From Edaphobacter lichenicola (GTDB lineage: Bacteria > Acidobacteriota > Terriglobia > Terriglobales > Acidobacteriaceae), in the NCBI RefSeq assembly GCF_014201315.1, contig NZ_JACHDY010000004.1:62001-126000 (forward strand): a stretch of DNA of 64,000 bases. Direction: 5' to 3'. The translations under genes were made by a program, and so were the position numbers. The notes below the pieces were generated by a model. It did no database searches. It was given only the letters and a program-made list of their open reading frames with translations, and was not told where the DNA came from. This document shows, piece after piece, positions 26,294 to 34,451 of this stretch (position 1 is the first letter of the stretch; the number at the start of each line of letters is the position of its first letter).

Positions 26294-27058
26294 CTAATGG
26301 TGCGATGCGGCGAAAGCGTTCGTATAGATGAACTGCGATCCGACGACCAGAAGCCAGACCCAAAGAGCGAATCGCAGGGGCCTTTTGGGTATCCAGCGCA
26401 CAGTAACTGTTCCAAGAGCAACTCCCGCGAGTCCTCCGAGAATCAAGTGCCGAAGAAGACTCGAGTTAGTTCCATGAAAGAAGCCATGGGCACCACTACC
26501 GATGAGCGAGAGGAGAAAACCAAAGACAATATCCGTTCCAACTACTTGCGCCGGTGAGAGAGAAGTCAGGCTGAGCAGCGCCGCAGTGCCCAATGCTCCA
26601 GCTCCTGCAGAAGAAAATCCCACCTCAACTCCAAGGGGCAGCATCAGAAAAGGGAGTAGGCGGCTGCGATCCTTTGGTGGCGCTTCGGTTCGTTCTGGTC
26701 GAAAGGAGAAAAAAATCTGCCAGAGTGCTGTTAGAACCAATACGCCGCCCAGAAGACCGTTCAGCAGAAGTTGCGGGCCGTGGACGTCAAGGTGGCGGAG
26801 CACGAGCGAGCCAATAAGAACCCCCGGCAACCCGCCGACCAGCATAAGGCTAAGGACACGCCATGAAACCTGCTTGCGAGCGATCTGCGATGGCACCAGA
26901 ACAAGTTTGACCGCGGCAGAGAACATGAGCCCCGTGGCCACAGCCATCGGCGCAGGAACTCCAAGAAACAAGATGAGCAGCGGCGTTGTGATCGTGCCAG
27001 CGCCAACGCCGGTCAAGGCAATGAAGACGGCGATAATAAATCCGATGGCGTATTCCAT
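26294..27058 (-). CDS. TauE/SafE-family permease of the cys operon
   Basis: 254 residues, about eight membrane helices. IAVFIALTGVGAGTITTPLLILFLGVP and GFSSAGAGALGTAALLSLT are the family's paired signatures. It starts 33 bp after cysH, so it is very likely the last gene of cysD-cysN-cysH-tauE. A role in moving sulfate, sulfite or another sulfur anion fits this context but direction and substrate are inferred from neighbours only. Confidence 0.85.
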   Translation of the reverse strand: MEYAIGFIIAVFIALTGVGAGTITTPLLILFLGVPAPMAVATGLMFSAAVKLVLVPSQIARKQVSWRVLSLMLVGGLPGVLIGSLVLRHLDVHGPQLLLNGLLGGVLVLTALWQIFFSFRPERTEAPPKDRSRLLPFLMLPLGVEVGFSSAGAGALGTAALLSLTSLSPAQVVGTDIVFGFLLSLIGSGAHGFFHGTNSSLLRHLILGGLAGVALGTVTVRWIPKRPLRFALWVWLLVVGSQFIYTNAFAASHH

Positions 27059-27091
27059 GAGTCTTCCTTTCGGCGACCGTATCGACGCGGA

Positions 27092-27796
27092 TCACCGGTT
27101 TGGAGCGGCCTGAATGTGAATGCCGCACTCGACCTTGCGGCCAGCCCACCGACCAGAGCGTGGGTCGTTGGGATCTGTAGGGATCGAGGTGCAGGGTTTG
27201 CAGCCGATGCTGGTGTAGCCGACGTCGTAGAGCGGCAGGAGCGGAATATCGTAGAAAACGCATGCCTGCCAGATGTCCCGCGTAGTCCAGTCGGCGAAGG
27301 GGCTGAGCTTGCGTACGGTGATGCCGCTGGGCAGCGTGAAGTCTGCAATCTCTTCAAGCGCAGCGCGGCTACGCGCCTGTTCGCGGCGCAGACCGGTAAG
27401 CCAGATCCTGTAGTTGCCGACCGCAGAGAAAAGCGGCTCGACTTTGCGTAAGGCACAACAGCGATCGGGTGCGGTCTGGTAGAGCAGTCCATGCTCAAGT
27501 TCCTGTTCCGTAACTGTACGGGTTGGAAGAAGATTAGTAAGGTTCAGCTTCCAGTCGACTGCAATCCGGTCGCGGTAGGCATATGTTTCCGGGAAATGGT
27601 AGCCCGTGTCCAGAAAGAGGACCGGGATATCGGGCCACAGTTCGCGAGCCAGATGGAGGAGGAGAACATCCTCGGCCTGAAAGCTGCAGGTGAGGCAGGC
27701 ATCATTCTCGACAGGTGTTTCTGGCAACTCTCGGATGAGAAGTTCGCGGACGTGTGCAAGTTTGGCATCAGGAACGTGGGATTGGAGAATGGTCAT
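27092..27796 (-). CDS. cysH: Assimilatory APS/PAPS reductase, Fe-S type
   Basis: 234 residues. PP-loop-like adenosine phosphosulfate reductase fold with the Cys pairs DRCCALRKVEPL and GCKPCT, which in this family ligate a [4Fe-4S] cluster, and the C-terminal ECGIH with the catalytic Cys. The Cys pairs favour APS (not PAPS) as substrate: APS + thioredoxin gives sulfite + AMP. No cysC (APS kinase) is seen nearby, which agrees. Its ATG shares one base with the cysN stop codon (TAATG), so translation is probably coupled. Confidence 0.93.
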   Translation of the reverse strand: MTILQSHVPDAKLAHVRELLIRELPETPVENDACLTCSFQAEDVLLLHLARELWPDIPVLFLDTGYHFPETYAYRDRIAVDWKLNLTNLLPTRTVTEQELEHGLLYQTAPDRCCALRKVEPLFSAVGNYRIWLTGLRREQARSRAALEEIADFTLPSGITVRKLSPFADWTTRDIWQACVFYDIPLLPLYDVGYTSIGCKPCTSIPTDPNDPRSGRWAGRKVECGIHIQAAPNR

Positions 27797-29472
27797 TATC
27801 TGTTTCCTCCCGTAATGATTGCTTGGGCTTCGAGGAAGCGAAGGAGATCATCAACGTCGGAGAGAGCGATCTCCCTTTCACCAAAACGAACTGCCTTCCC
27901 CTCAGACGTATCGTGAGTCAAGACCAGGGCTCCACCAGCGGTAAGCGCGGCAATGGATTCCTCAGAGGGTAACTCTGGGCGAACGATGAAAGCACCCCGA
28001 AGAAAGAGAGTTCGTTCCACCACGTCGGCGAAATCAATTGGACTGAAGAGATGGATGTGCGCTCCAGAGTGGCCCCAACGCTCGCGTCGGTCAGCCTCTG
28101 TCACTACGTTTGTCGTTTTGGCAATCGTTTCAGCGCCGATAGACCGGATCATTCCTGCGGCGACAGTCAAATTAGTTACCGGATCGATCAGAACGAAGCT
28201 TCCGGTGATGCGGTTTGTGGAGTAGCTATCAACAAAGAGCGGCAGAACGGATTCAATCTCCACTAGGCCGATATCGTTAAACTTCAGTGTTTCGGCGGCG
28301 CCTTGCTCCAGGGTTTCTACGTCAAGGCGGTATCGAATATCAGTGATCAGAACCTGAACGGTCCTGCTGGTGTGCTTCAGTAAGTAGCGGCAAGCAAGGT
28401 TGAGAGGCTTTTCGTCCATCCAAACAAGGGAAGCAGTGAAGTTCCTTGTCGTGATCGCCGGCGATTCAGGAGCGACGATCAAGTCGCCTCTACTAATGTC
28501 CAGCTCATCTGTAAGGGTAAGAGTTATAGATTGGGGAGTCTGTGCCTGCGCAAGATCGCCATCGAAGGTAACGATGCTGCGCACGCGGCTCATTCGGCGT
28601 GACGGGAGCACCATGACGGTATCCCCGGGGTGGATTGTTCCCGCTGCGATCTGTCCGGAAAATCCACGAAAGTCCTGGTTGGGACGAAGGACTCGCTGGA
28701 CCGCGAAACGAAAAGGGTCAGCGACTCCGACCTCCGCCGCAGGGACCGATTCAAGCAGTTCGAGCAGCGAAGGCCCTTCGTACCAGGGCATGGCAGCGGT
28801 TGGGCGAACGACATTGTCACCGGTCAGCGCGCTGACTGGAACGAAGTAAAGGTGCGGCGGACGCATATCGCCAAGTTCATCAAAAAATGCGGTGAAGTCA
28901 GCACGAATCGCATTAAAAATCTCTTCGTCGTAGTTGACGAGATCCATCTTATTGACTGCGACGACGATGTGGCGAACGCCAAGGAGCGCGGTTATGCAGG
29001 CGTGGCGGCGAGACTGAGTGAGCACACCCTTTCGCGCATCGACAAGAACGATGGCAAGCGAAGCCGTTGAGGCGCCAGTAGCCATATTGCGGGTGTACTG
29101 CTCGTGGCCCGGTGTGTCGGCGATGATGAATTTGCGGTTGGCGTTGGAAAAATAGCGATAGGCGACATCGATGGTTATACCCTGCTCGCGCTCGGCACGG
29201 AGCCCGTCTGTCAGGAGTGCAAGATCGACGCTGTCTGCGCCCGTGGTGCCCTTGCCCGTGATCGAACGGACCTGATCTTCGTAGACACTCTGCGTGTCGT
29301 AGAGTAATCGGCCGATGAGGGTCGACTTCCCATCGTCGACCGAACCGGCGGTGGCGAAGCGAAGCAGATCGCGGGCATGCTCGTTCGCAAGAAAACTGGA
29401 AAGAGAAAACGTTGAGTCTTCTTCAAACTGTGTCTCCACGTCCAGCTTCAGAATGGATTCGCTGATAGGCAT
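27796..29472 (-). CDS. cysN: Sulfate adenylyltransferase subunit 1 (GTPase)
   Basis: 558 residues. G1 GSVDDGKST, G3 DTPGHEQYTRNM and G4 NKMD identify an EF-Tu-like GTPase that drives sulfate activation by CysD. The protein ends after the beta-barrel domains and lacks the CysC kinase found in NodQ/CysNC fusions. It begins directly after the cysD stop with no spacer. CysD-CysN makes APS from sulfate and ATP at the cost of GTP. Confidence 0.94.
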   Translation of the reverse strand: MPISESILKLDVETQFEEDSTFSLSSFLANEHARDLLRFATAGSVDDGKSTLIGRLLYDTQSVYEDQVRSITGKGTTGADSVDLALLTDGLRAEREQGITIDVAYRYFSNANRKFIIADTPGHEQYTRNMATGASTASLAIVLVDARKGVLTQSRRHACITALLGVRHIVVAVNKMDLVNYDEEIFNAIRADFTAFFDELGDMRPPHLYFVPVSALTGDNVVRPTAAMPWYEGPSLLELLESVPAAEVGVADPFRFAVQRVLRPNQDFRGFSGQIAAGTIHPGDTVMVLPSRRMSRVRSIVTFDGDLAQAQTPQSITLTLTDELDISRGDLIVAPESPAITTRNFTASLVWMDEKPLNLACRYLLKHTSRTVQVLITDIRYRLDVETLEQGAAETLKFNDIGLVEIESVLPLFVDSYSTNRITGSFVLIDPVTNLTVAAGMIRSIGAETIAKTTNVVTEADRRERWGHSGAHIHLFSPIDFADVVERTLFLRGAFIVRPELPSEESIAALTAGGALVLTHDTSEGKAVRFGEREIALSDVDDLLRFLEAQAIITGGNR

Positions 29473-30384
29473 TTAGAAGTAGCCCTCACGTTTTTTGAGT
29501 TCCATCGATCCTTCTTGATCGTGGTCGATCACACGATTCGCCCGCTCCGACGAACGGAAGGAAAGCAACTCTTCGATAATCTTGGGCAGCGTGTCGGCGT
29601 CCGAGCGAATCGCTCCGGTGCACGGACTGCAGCCAAGCGATCGAAGCCTCGAGAGCACCATCTGTGGTTGCTCCCCAGGCCATGCAACAAAGCTCTGTTC
29701 AACCGGAAGAAGCGCGCCTTCGCGTACATACATCGGCCGTTCTCTGGCGAAGTAAAGGTCGACGATGGGAATGTTTTCTTGCAGGATGTACTGCCAGACG
29801 TCCATCTCAGTCCAGTTCGAGAGAGGAAAGACACGGATCGACTCACCGGGGTGAATCCGCGAGTTGTAGAGGTTCCAGAGCTCAGGACGTTGGGCCTTCG
29901 GGTCCCATTGGCCAGCTTTATCGCGAAAAGAGTAGATGCGTTCCTTGGCGCGAGACTTCTCTTCGTCGCGACGAGCGCCACCAAACGCAGCATCAAAGCC
30001 GTAATGACTAAGGCCATCGAGCAGCGCCTGTGTTTTGAGCAGGCCACAGCACCGTTTGGTGTCGAGCGCGATCGGATTCGTTCCTGAAGCAATGGCAGGC
30101 TCGTTACGCCAGACAAGAAGTTCAGCTCCAACTTCAGCTGCCATGCGATCGCGAAACTCGATCATCTCGCGGAATTTGAAACCCGTATCGATATGGAGAA
30201 GAGGAAACGGGATCGGAGCGGGATAAAAGGCTTTTTGCGCAAGCCGCAGCATCACAGAGGAGTCTTTCCCGATGGAGTAGAGCATGACGGGACGTTCAAA
30301 CTCGGACGCAACCTCGCGAAGGATATGAATGCTCTCGGCTTCGAGAAGCTGTAGATGCGTAAGTGCCGGTGCGGCCAATGCCAT
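29473..30384 (-). CDS. cysD: Sulfate adenylyltransferase subunit 2
   Basis: 303 residues. The PP-loop [13 protein letters not shown] and the downstream [13 protein letters not shown] typify the ATP-binding small subunit of the ATP sulfurylase pair. It forms the first step of sulfate assimilation with CysN. GGAG lies 6 bp before ATG 30384; a TTG upstream at 30423 would add 13 residues without a ribosome-binding site. A 5-bp hairpin ACTCC/GGAGT (30390-30403) covers that ribosome-binding site, which could make translation initiation conditional. Confidence 0.94.
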   Translation of the reverse strand: MALAAPALTHLQLLEAESIHILREVASEFERPVMLYSIGKDSSVMLRLAQKAFYPAPIPFPLLHIDTGFKFREMIEFRDRMAAEVGAELLVWRNEPAIASGTNPIALDTKRCCGLLKTQALLDGLSHYGFDAAFGGARRDEEKSRAKERIYSFRDKAGQWDPKAQRPELWNLYNSRIHPGESIRVFPLSNWTEMDVWQYILQENIPIVDLYFARERPMYVREGALLPVEQSFVAWPGEQPQMVLSRLRSLGCSPCTGAIRSDADTLPKIIEELLSFRSSERANRVIDHDQEGSMELKKREGYF

Positions 30385-30389
30385 GACAG

Positions 30390-30403
30390 ACTCCAGAGGG
30401 AGT
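30390..30403 (-). promoter_or_regulatory. Hairpin sequestering the cysD ribosome-binding site
   Basis: On the - strand, ACTCC (30403-30399) pairs with GGAGT (30394-30390) around a 4-base loop. The 3' arm is the ribosome-binding site of cysD. The stem is short, so its stability is modest. Confidence 0.45.
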
Positions 30404-30474
30404 TTCGGATGCAACTTACCCAAAGCACAAAGCTCAGGAGAAGTGTCTGAAAAACAGTTTTTTAGAGTGGAAGA

Positions 30475-30546
30475 CTAGCGCGTGAGTCGACACGCCTGCT
30501 CGACGTTGAAAGGGCAACAACAACGGAGCTGGCATGAGATGCGCAT
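30475..30546 (-). CDS. Cysteine-rich leader peptide candidate of the cysDNH operon (23 aa)
   Basis: From ATG 30546 the frame reads MRISCQLRCCCPF, then continues to a TAG at 30475. Five of 23 residues are Cys, with three consecutive Cys codons at 30522-30514. A -10-like TATTCT lies only 11 bp upstream, so the transcript would start near the ATG. The hairpin GCGTG/CACGC (30480-30495) overlaps the end of the ORF. The first operon gene begins 90 bp after its stop. The layout fits an attenuator sensing charged tRNA-Cys; no peptide evidence is available. Confidence 0.6.
   Translation of the reverse strand: MRISCQLRCCCPFNVEQACRLTR
30480..30495 (-). promoter_or_regulatory. Hairpin overlapping the end of the cysDNH leader ORF
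   Basis: Perfect 5-bp stem GCGTG/CACGC with a 6-base loop, 18 bases after the last of the three consecutive Cys codons and ending near the leader stop. A ribosome stalled at the Cys codons or released at the stop could change its folding. Confidence 0.45.
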
Positions 30547-30557
30547 TTTCTACCCCC

Positions 30558-30586
30558 AGAATAGCAAAGCCCAGAAGCAGAGGCAA
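30558..30586 (-). promoter_or_regulatory. Promoter for the cysDNH leader
   Basis: TTGCCT (30586-30581) and TATTCT (30563-30558) are separated by exactly 17 bp on the - strand. The predicted start of transcription is about 5 bp before the leader ATG. Confidence 0.5.
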
Positions 30587-30642
30587 ATCTTGGTCAGTCG
30601 GTTCGAGAGTCTGCTCACTCAAAAAGCGAGACTGAGATCCGG

Positions 30643-30670
30643 TTGAATAAAAAAGTCTCTGTGCTACTAT
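30643..30670 (+). promoter_or_regulatory. Promoter for the Oar/TonB-side leader
   Basis: TTGAAT (30643-30648) and TACTAT (30665-30670) are 16 bp apart. The leader ATG begins 7 bp after the -10 box, implying a leaderless or nearly leaderless transcript. It is divergent from the promoter at 30558-30586, with 56 bp between the two -35 boxes. Confidence 0.5.
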
Positions 30671-30677
30671 TTGGTTT

Positions 30678-30758
30678 ATGGCTCTGACCTTCCACTATGC
30701 CGTTACTGGCTGTTGTTGTTGTGAAGCAGGTCTGCGCCTCTCGCCGTCGAGAAGCTAG
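30678..30758 (+). CDS. Tetracysteine leader peptide candidate upstream of the Oar/TonB receptor (26 aa)
   Basis: From ATG 30678 the frame reads MALTFHYAVTGCCCCEAG and ends at TAG 30758. Four consecutive TGT codons occupy 30711-30722. The hairpin TCTCG/CGAGA (30739-30752) follows, ending just before the stop. This mirrors the - strand leader: promoter box close to the ATG, poly-Cys run, then hairpin at the end of the ORF. It is not homologous in sequence to the other leader, which suggests selection for the Cys codons themselves. Confidence 0.6.
   Translation: MALTFHYAVTGCCCCEAGLRLSPSRS
30739..30752 (+). promoter_or_regulatory. Hairpin at the end of the + strand leader ORF
   Basis: 5-bp stem TCTCG/CGAGA with loop CCGT, extendable past one mismatch by two further pairs, 16 bases after the Cys codon run. 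Confidence 0.45.
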
Positions 30759-30990
30759 TCTCCTCCAAAGCAAACTCACATCGACCAGTTGCTAGAGCGG
30801 GTTATCGTTCTTTCGAGAATTCAATGTATTCAAGAATTTCAAGGCAGTTCCGGCAGACCAGCATCATAGTTTCCTCTCTGGAAACGATGCCAACCTGTTG
30901 TCGACGCTAGCCTTTCCATTTCTCGAAACTTTATAAAGCCATTCCCCACCTACATGCGTGTCCTGCTCAAGGCGCTTGGAGATATCTTCA

Positions 30991-33900
30991 ATGTTCCGTC
31001 GATCAATTTTTCTCATAGCCCCATTTCTACTTGCAACGGTTTCGAGCGCCCAGATCGTAGGTGGGACCATTAGCGGTATTATCACGGATCCCGCGGGTGC
31101 AGTCGTTCCCGGTGCCCAGATCACGATCCGAAATCAAGAGACAGGCGGGGAGCGCCACCTCATCTCCGATGCAGACGGAGCATATGCTGCACCTTCGATT
31201 CCCATTGGTGTTTATGCGATCAACGTGGTGCGCGAGGGCTTCGCTCCGCAGACACGCGCCGGGATTTCTCTCACTGTAGGTCAAGCCACGCGCATCGATC
31301 TCACGCTGCATCCGGGTAATATCACAGAACAGATCACCGTTACGGATGTGCCCTCGTCTGTCAATCTTTCCACCCAGCAGATCTCTGGCCTCGTCAACGA
31401 GCGTCAAGTCAAGGACCTCCCGCTCAATGGCCGCTCTTACGATCAACTCATCACGCTGAATCCTGCGGCGGTGAACTACACAGCGCAACGCAGCGGATCG
31501 GTTGGGACCTCCAACTCCTCCGTGGGTAGTATGTTTGCGATCTCTGGTCGACGCCCGCAGGACAATCTCTATTTGCTCAATGGCATAGAATACACTGGCG
31601 CATCGCTGATCAACGTCACCCCGGGCGGTACCAGCGGTCAGCTGCTCGGCGTCGATGCGGTGCGTGAGTTCAACGTCGTCAGTGACACGTACGCGGCAAG
31701 TTATGGGAAGCGTCAGGGAGCCCAGATCTCCATCGTAACGGCCTCGGGCACCAATAACGTCCACGGTTCGGCGTACGAGTTTCTTCGTAACTCTTTCTTC
31801 GATGCACGCAATTATTTCGACCAGGCCCACATCCCGAACTTTCAGCGCAATAACTATGGTGCCTCTCTCGGCGGCCCCATTCGCACCAACCGGCTCTTTC
31901 TCTTTGGCAACTACGAAGGCTATCGGCAGAACCTCGGGATCACCGACGTCACGCTCGTTCCTGACGCTCAAGCTCGACAAGGTCTGCTTCCCGACCCGGC
32001 TAATCCGAGCGGACCGCGGAAAAACTATGGCGTCGCGAACGGAGTTAGAGCTTTGCTTAATCTCTGGCCCGCACAAAACGGCCCAGAGCTGCTCGATGCC
32101 AAGGGCAACCCGACCGGAATAGGTGAAGCCTTCTCCAATCCCACCCAGCACATCCGCGAGGACTTCGGCACCGCACGTTTTGACGCTAACCTCACCTCGC
32201 GCGACCTCCTATTTGCTGTCTACACCGCAGATGATTCTACCGCCAACACGCCGACGCAAAACCCCTTCTCGCTCATCAACGAATCGCTTCGTGAACAAGT
32301 CGTCAGCGTCCAGGAGCAACACGTCTTCTCCGCTCACCTGCTAAACACGGCCCGCGTTGGCTACTCTCGCGCTAGCTTCTTCTTCCTCGGCAATATTCCC
32401 TCTTCAATCCAGACCGACACTCCCGGCTTCCTCGCGGGCAAGCCGACTGGAGCTATCGTGATCGCGGGTTCTACCGCCTCCAACGGCTCGTCGCAGATCA
32501 CCGGCGCCGGTGCGAACGTTGGATCGAACAATGCCACGGCGCGCAATCTCTACACCTTCGACGACCACGTCTTCTATTCCCGCTCGCGTCACCAGATTGA
32601 GGCCGGAGTGTGGCTTCAGTCGCTTCAGTCGAACGATAATCTCGCCCAGAACCAGTACGGCCAAGCCTCCTTCGCTTCACTCACTACCTTCCTGCAAGGA
32701 ACTGTCAAAACCTTCACCGTCGTGCCCAATCCCACGCCGCTTAATTGGCGGAGCTTCATGAGCGCTGCTTACCTCGAAGATACCTGGCAACTTACGCCAG
32801 TGTTCGAGATTCGCGGCGGGATTCGCTTCGAATCCACCAATGGCTGGAACGAATCCCACGGTCGCGCCTCGCAATATGGCTTTACAAACGGCATCATCAA
32901 TTCCAGTCCAACGACAGGAACCTCCGCCCTGTCGGACAATCACGCGAAGATTCTCCCCGAACCGCGAGTCGGCATTGCATGGAACGTCTTCGGCAATGGC
33001 AAAACCTCGCTTCGCTCAAGTATTGGCCTTCATCACTCTCTTCTCGACAATCTCGACTATCGCCTCGACCAGGCGGCGCCCTACAACACAACTCTCTCCT
33101 ACTCCAACGTGCCTATTGCAAGTCCGATCAGCGGCGCACCAGGGCTCATCTCTCCGTCTAACGTTCAACCCGATATCTCGACTCCGAGCGTTGTCTCTTA
33201 CGCACTCAGCATCGAACAGCAGCTCGATCAAACGACCTCAATCACGGTTGGCTATGTAGGCTCTCACGGCTATCACCAGATCCTTTCGGAAGATCAAAAC
33301 GAACCGGGTTCCACCATCTGCTCTCCGAACTCAATCTGCCCTGTAGGCACATCGGCCGGAACGATTTACTACCCTACGACGGTCAAAGCGAACCCTCTGG
33401 TAGCGAACACCACGTCATGGGTCTCCGGCGGCTCGAGCAGCTACAACGCCGTCGAGGTTGATCTTCGCCGCAACCTGACACACGGGTTACAGCTTCGAGC
33501 CAACTACACCTTCGCCAAGAATCTCGACACTGGCTCTGCCTGGAATACAAGCGTCTCGGCCAACACTCCCGCGTTTGTTTCCTATCCGGCAAATCCTTCG
33601 TTGGACTACGGCCCCGCGGCGACTGATATTCGCCACCTCGCCGCCTTCAACGCCACATACGAACTACCCGTCGGCCGTGGCCACTTTCTTCTGTCCACCG
33701 TGTCGCCGTTGATCAACCACGCGGTATCGGGATGGAGTCTCAGCACCATCGCAACACTCCAAACCGGATTTCCCTTCAGCCCTCAACTCGGCTATAACCC
33801 TACCGGATCAGGTGACACCCGAAACCCCGTCCGCCCCAACCTCAATCCCGACTTCCATGGGAGGCTTTACGCTAGCGGCACCACCTCAACTCGCGTTGCG

Positions 33901-34242
33901 CAATTCTTCTCGCCTGCCGCCTTCTCTGCACCCGCCTATGGCACCATCGGGAACCTCGGCCGCGACACTCTTACTGGCCCAGGTTATGCAGACTGGGATC
34001 TCTCTCTCCTAAAATCTACCGCGCTGACTGAGGGGACCAGGCTCCAGTTTCGCGCCGAGTTCTTCAACGTTCTCAACCACACCAACCTGCAGACACCCAA
34101 CGAAGTCGTTTACACAAGCGGTCCTACTCAGGGCACAATCGCTAACCAGACTGCAGCCGCTGTTCAAAGCCCCACTGCCGGTGTCGTTACCGCAGCCTCT
34201 ACCAGTCGTCAGATCCAACTCGCGCTCAAGCTCATATTTTAA
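30991..34242 (+). CDS. Oar-like TonB-dependent receptor with carboxypeptidase-regulatory domain
   Basis: 1083 residues. A signal peptide (ends near LATVSSAQ) is followed by a CarboxypepD-reg-like beta-sandwich (~25-110, ISGIITDPAGAVVPGAQITIRN), a plug domain (~120-250, with ISGRRPQDNLYLLNG) and a large outer-membrane beta-barrel ending in the typical final strand RQIQLALKLIF. This type is abundant in Acidobacteria and is thought to import large or scarce substrates with TonB energy; ligand unknown. GGAG sits 9 bp before ATG 30991. The cysteine-rich leader ORF 232 bp upstream and the divergent cys operon hint at a sulfur-containing substrate. Confidence 0.9.
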   Translation: MFRRSIFLIAPFLLATVSSAQIVGGTISGIITDPAGAVVPGAQITIRNQETGGERHLISDADGAYAAPSIPIGVYAINVVREGFAPQTRAGISLTVGQATRIDLTLHPGNITEQITVTDVPSSVNLSTQQISGLVNERQVKDLPLNGRSYDQLITLNPAAVNYTAQRSGSVGTSNSSVGSMFAISGRRPQDNLYLLNGIEYTGASLINVTPGGTSGQLLGVDAVREFNVVSDTYAASYGKRQGAQISIVTASGTNNVHGSAYEFLRNSFFDARNYFDQAHIPNFQRNNYGASLGGPIRTNRLFLFGNYEGYRQNLGITDVTLVPDAQARQGLLPDPANPSGPRKNYGVANGVRALLNLWPAQNGPELLDAKGNPTGIGEAFSNPTQHIREDFGTARFDANLTSRDLLFAVYTADDSTANTPTQNPFSLINESLREQVVSVQEQHVFSAHLLNTARVGYSRASFFFLGNIPSSIQTDTPGFLAGKPTGAIVIAGSTASNGSSQITGAGANVGSNNATARNLYTFDDHVFYSRSRHQIEAGVWLQSLQSNDNLAQNQYGQASFASLTTFLQGTVKTFTVVPNPTPLNWRSFMSAAYLEDTWQLTPVFEIRGGIRFESTNGWNESHGRASQYGFTNGIINSSPTTGTSALSDNHAKILPEPRVGIAWNVFGNGKTSLRSSIGLHHSLLDNLDYRLDQAAPYNTTLSYSNVPIASPISGAPGLISPSNVQPDISTPSVVSYALSIEQQLDQTTSITVGYVGSHGYHQILSEDQNEPGSTICSPNSICPVGTSAGTIYYPTTVKANPLVANTTSWVSGGSSSYNAVEVDLRRNLTHGLQLRANYTFAKNLDTGSAWNTSVSANTPAFVSYPANPSLDYGPAATDIRHLAAFNATYELPVGRGHFLLSTVSPLINHAVSGWSLSTIATLQTGFPFSPQLGYNPTGSGDTRNPVRPNLNPDFHGRLYASGTTSTRVAQFFSPAAFSAPAYGTIGNLGRDTLTGPGYADWDLSLLKSTALTEGTRLQFRAEFFNVLNHTNLQTPNEVVYTSGPTQGTIANQTAAAVQSPTAGVVTAASTSRQIQLALKLIF

Positions 34243-34451
34243 GGAAAAACATTAACTTCTCGGATATTCCGCGGATGCATCGAAGCTCAAGACGGCGATG
34301 CTGAACCGTAGGTGCGTGGTACGTGGTAGCGGAACTCTTACCGCACGATCTATAGATATACTTCTCCGGGGAAATAAAATCAGTCATTTCCTTCCTGTGA
34401 AATAGAAAGCTTTTACAGGAACCCAATTCACTCAGGCCGGAGCTCCTCGAA

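Noticed and set aside
30385-30990. SAM-I or other known riboswitch in the cys intergenic region
   Set aside because: I looked for conserved SAM-I core sequences (such as the gag...ggc and agagGtGGagGGA-type blocks) and did not see them on either strand.
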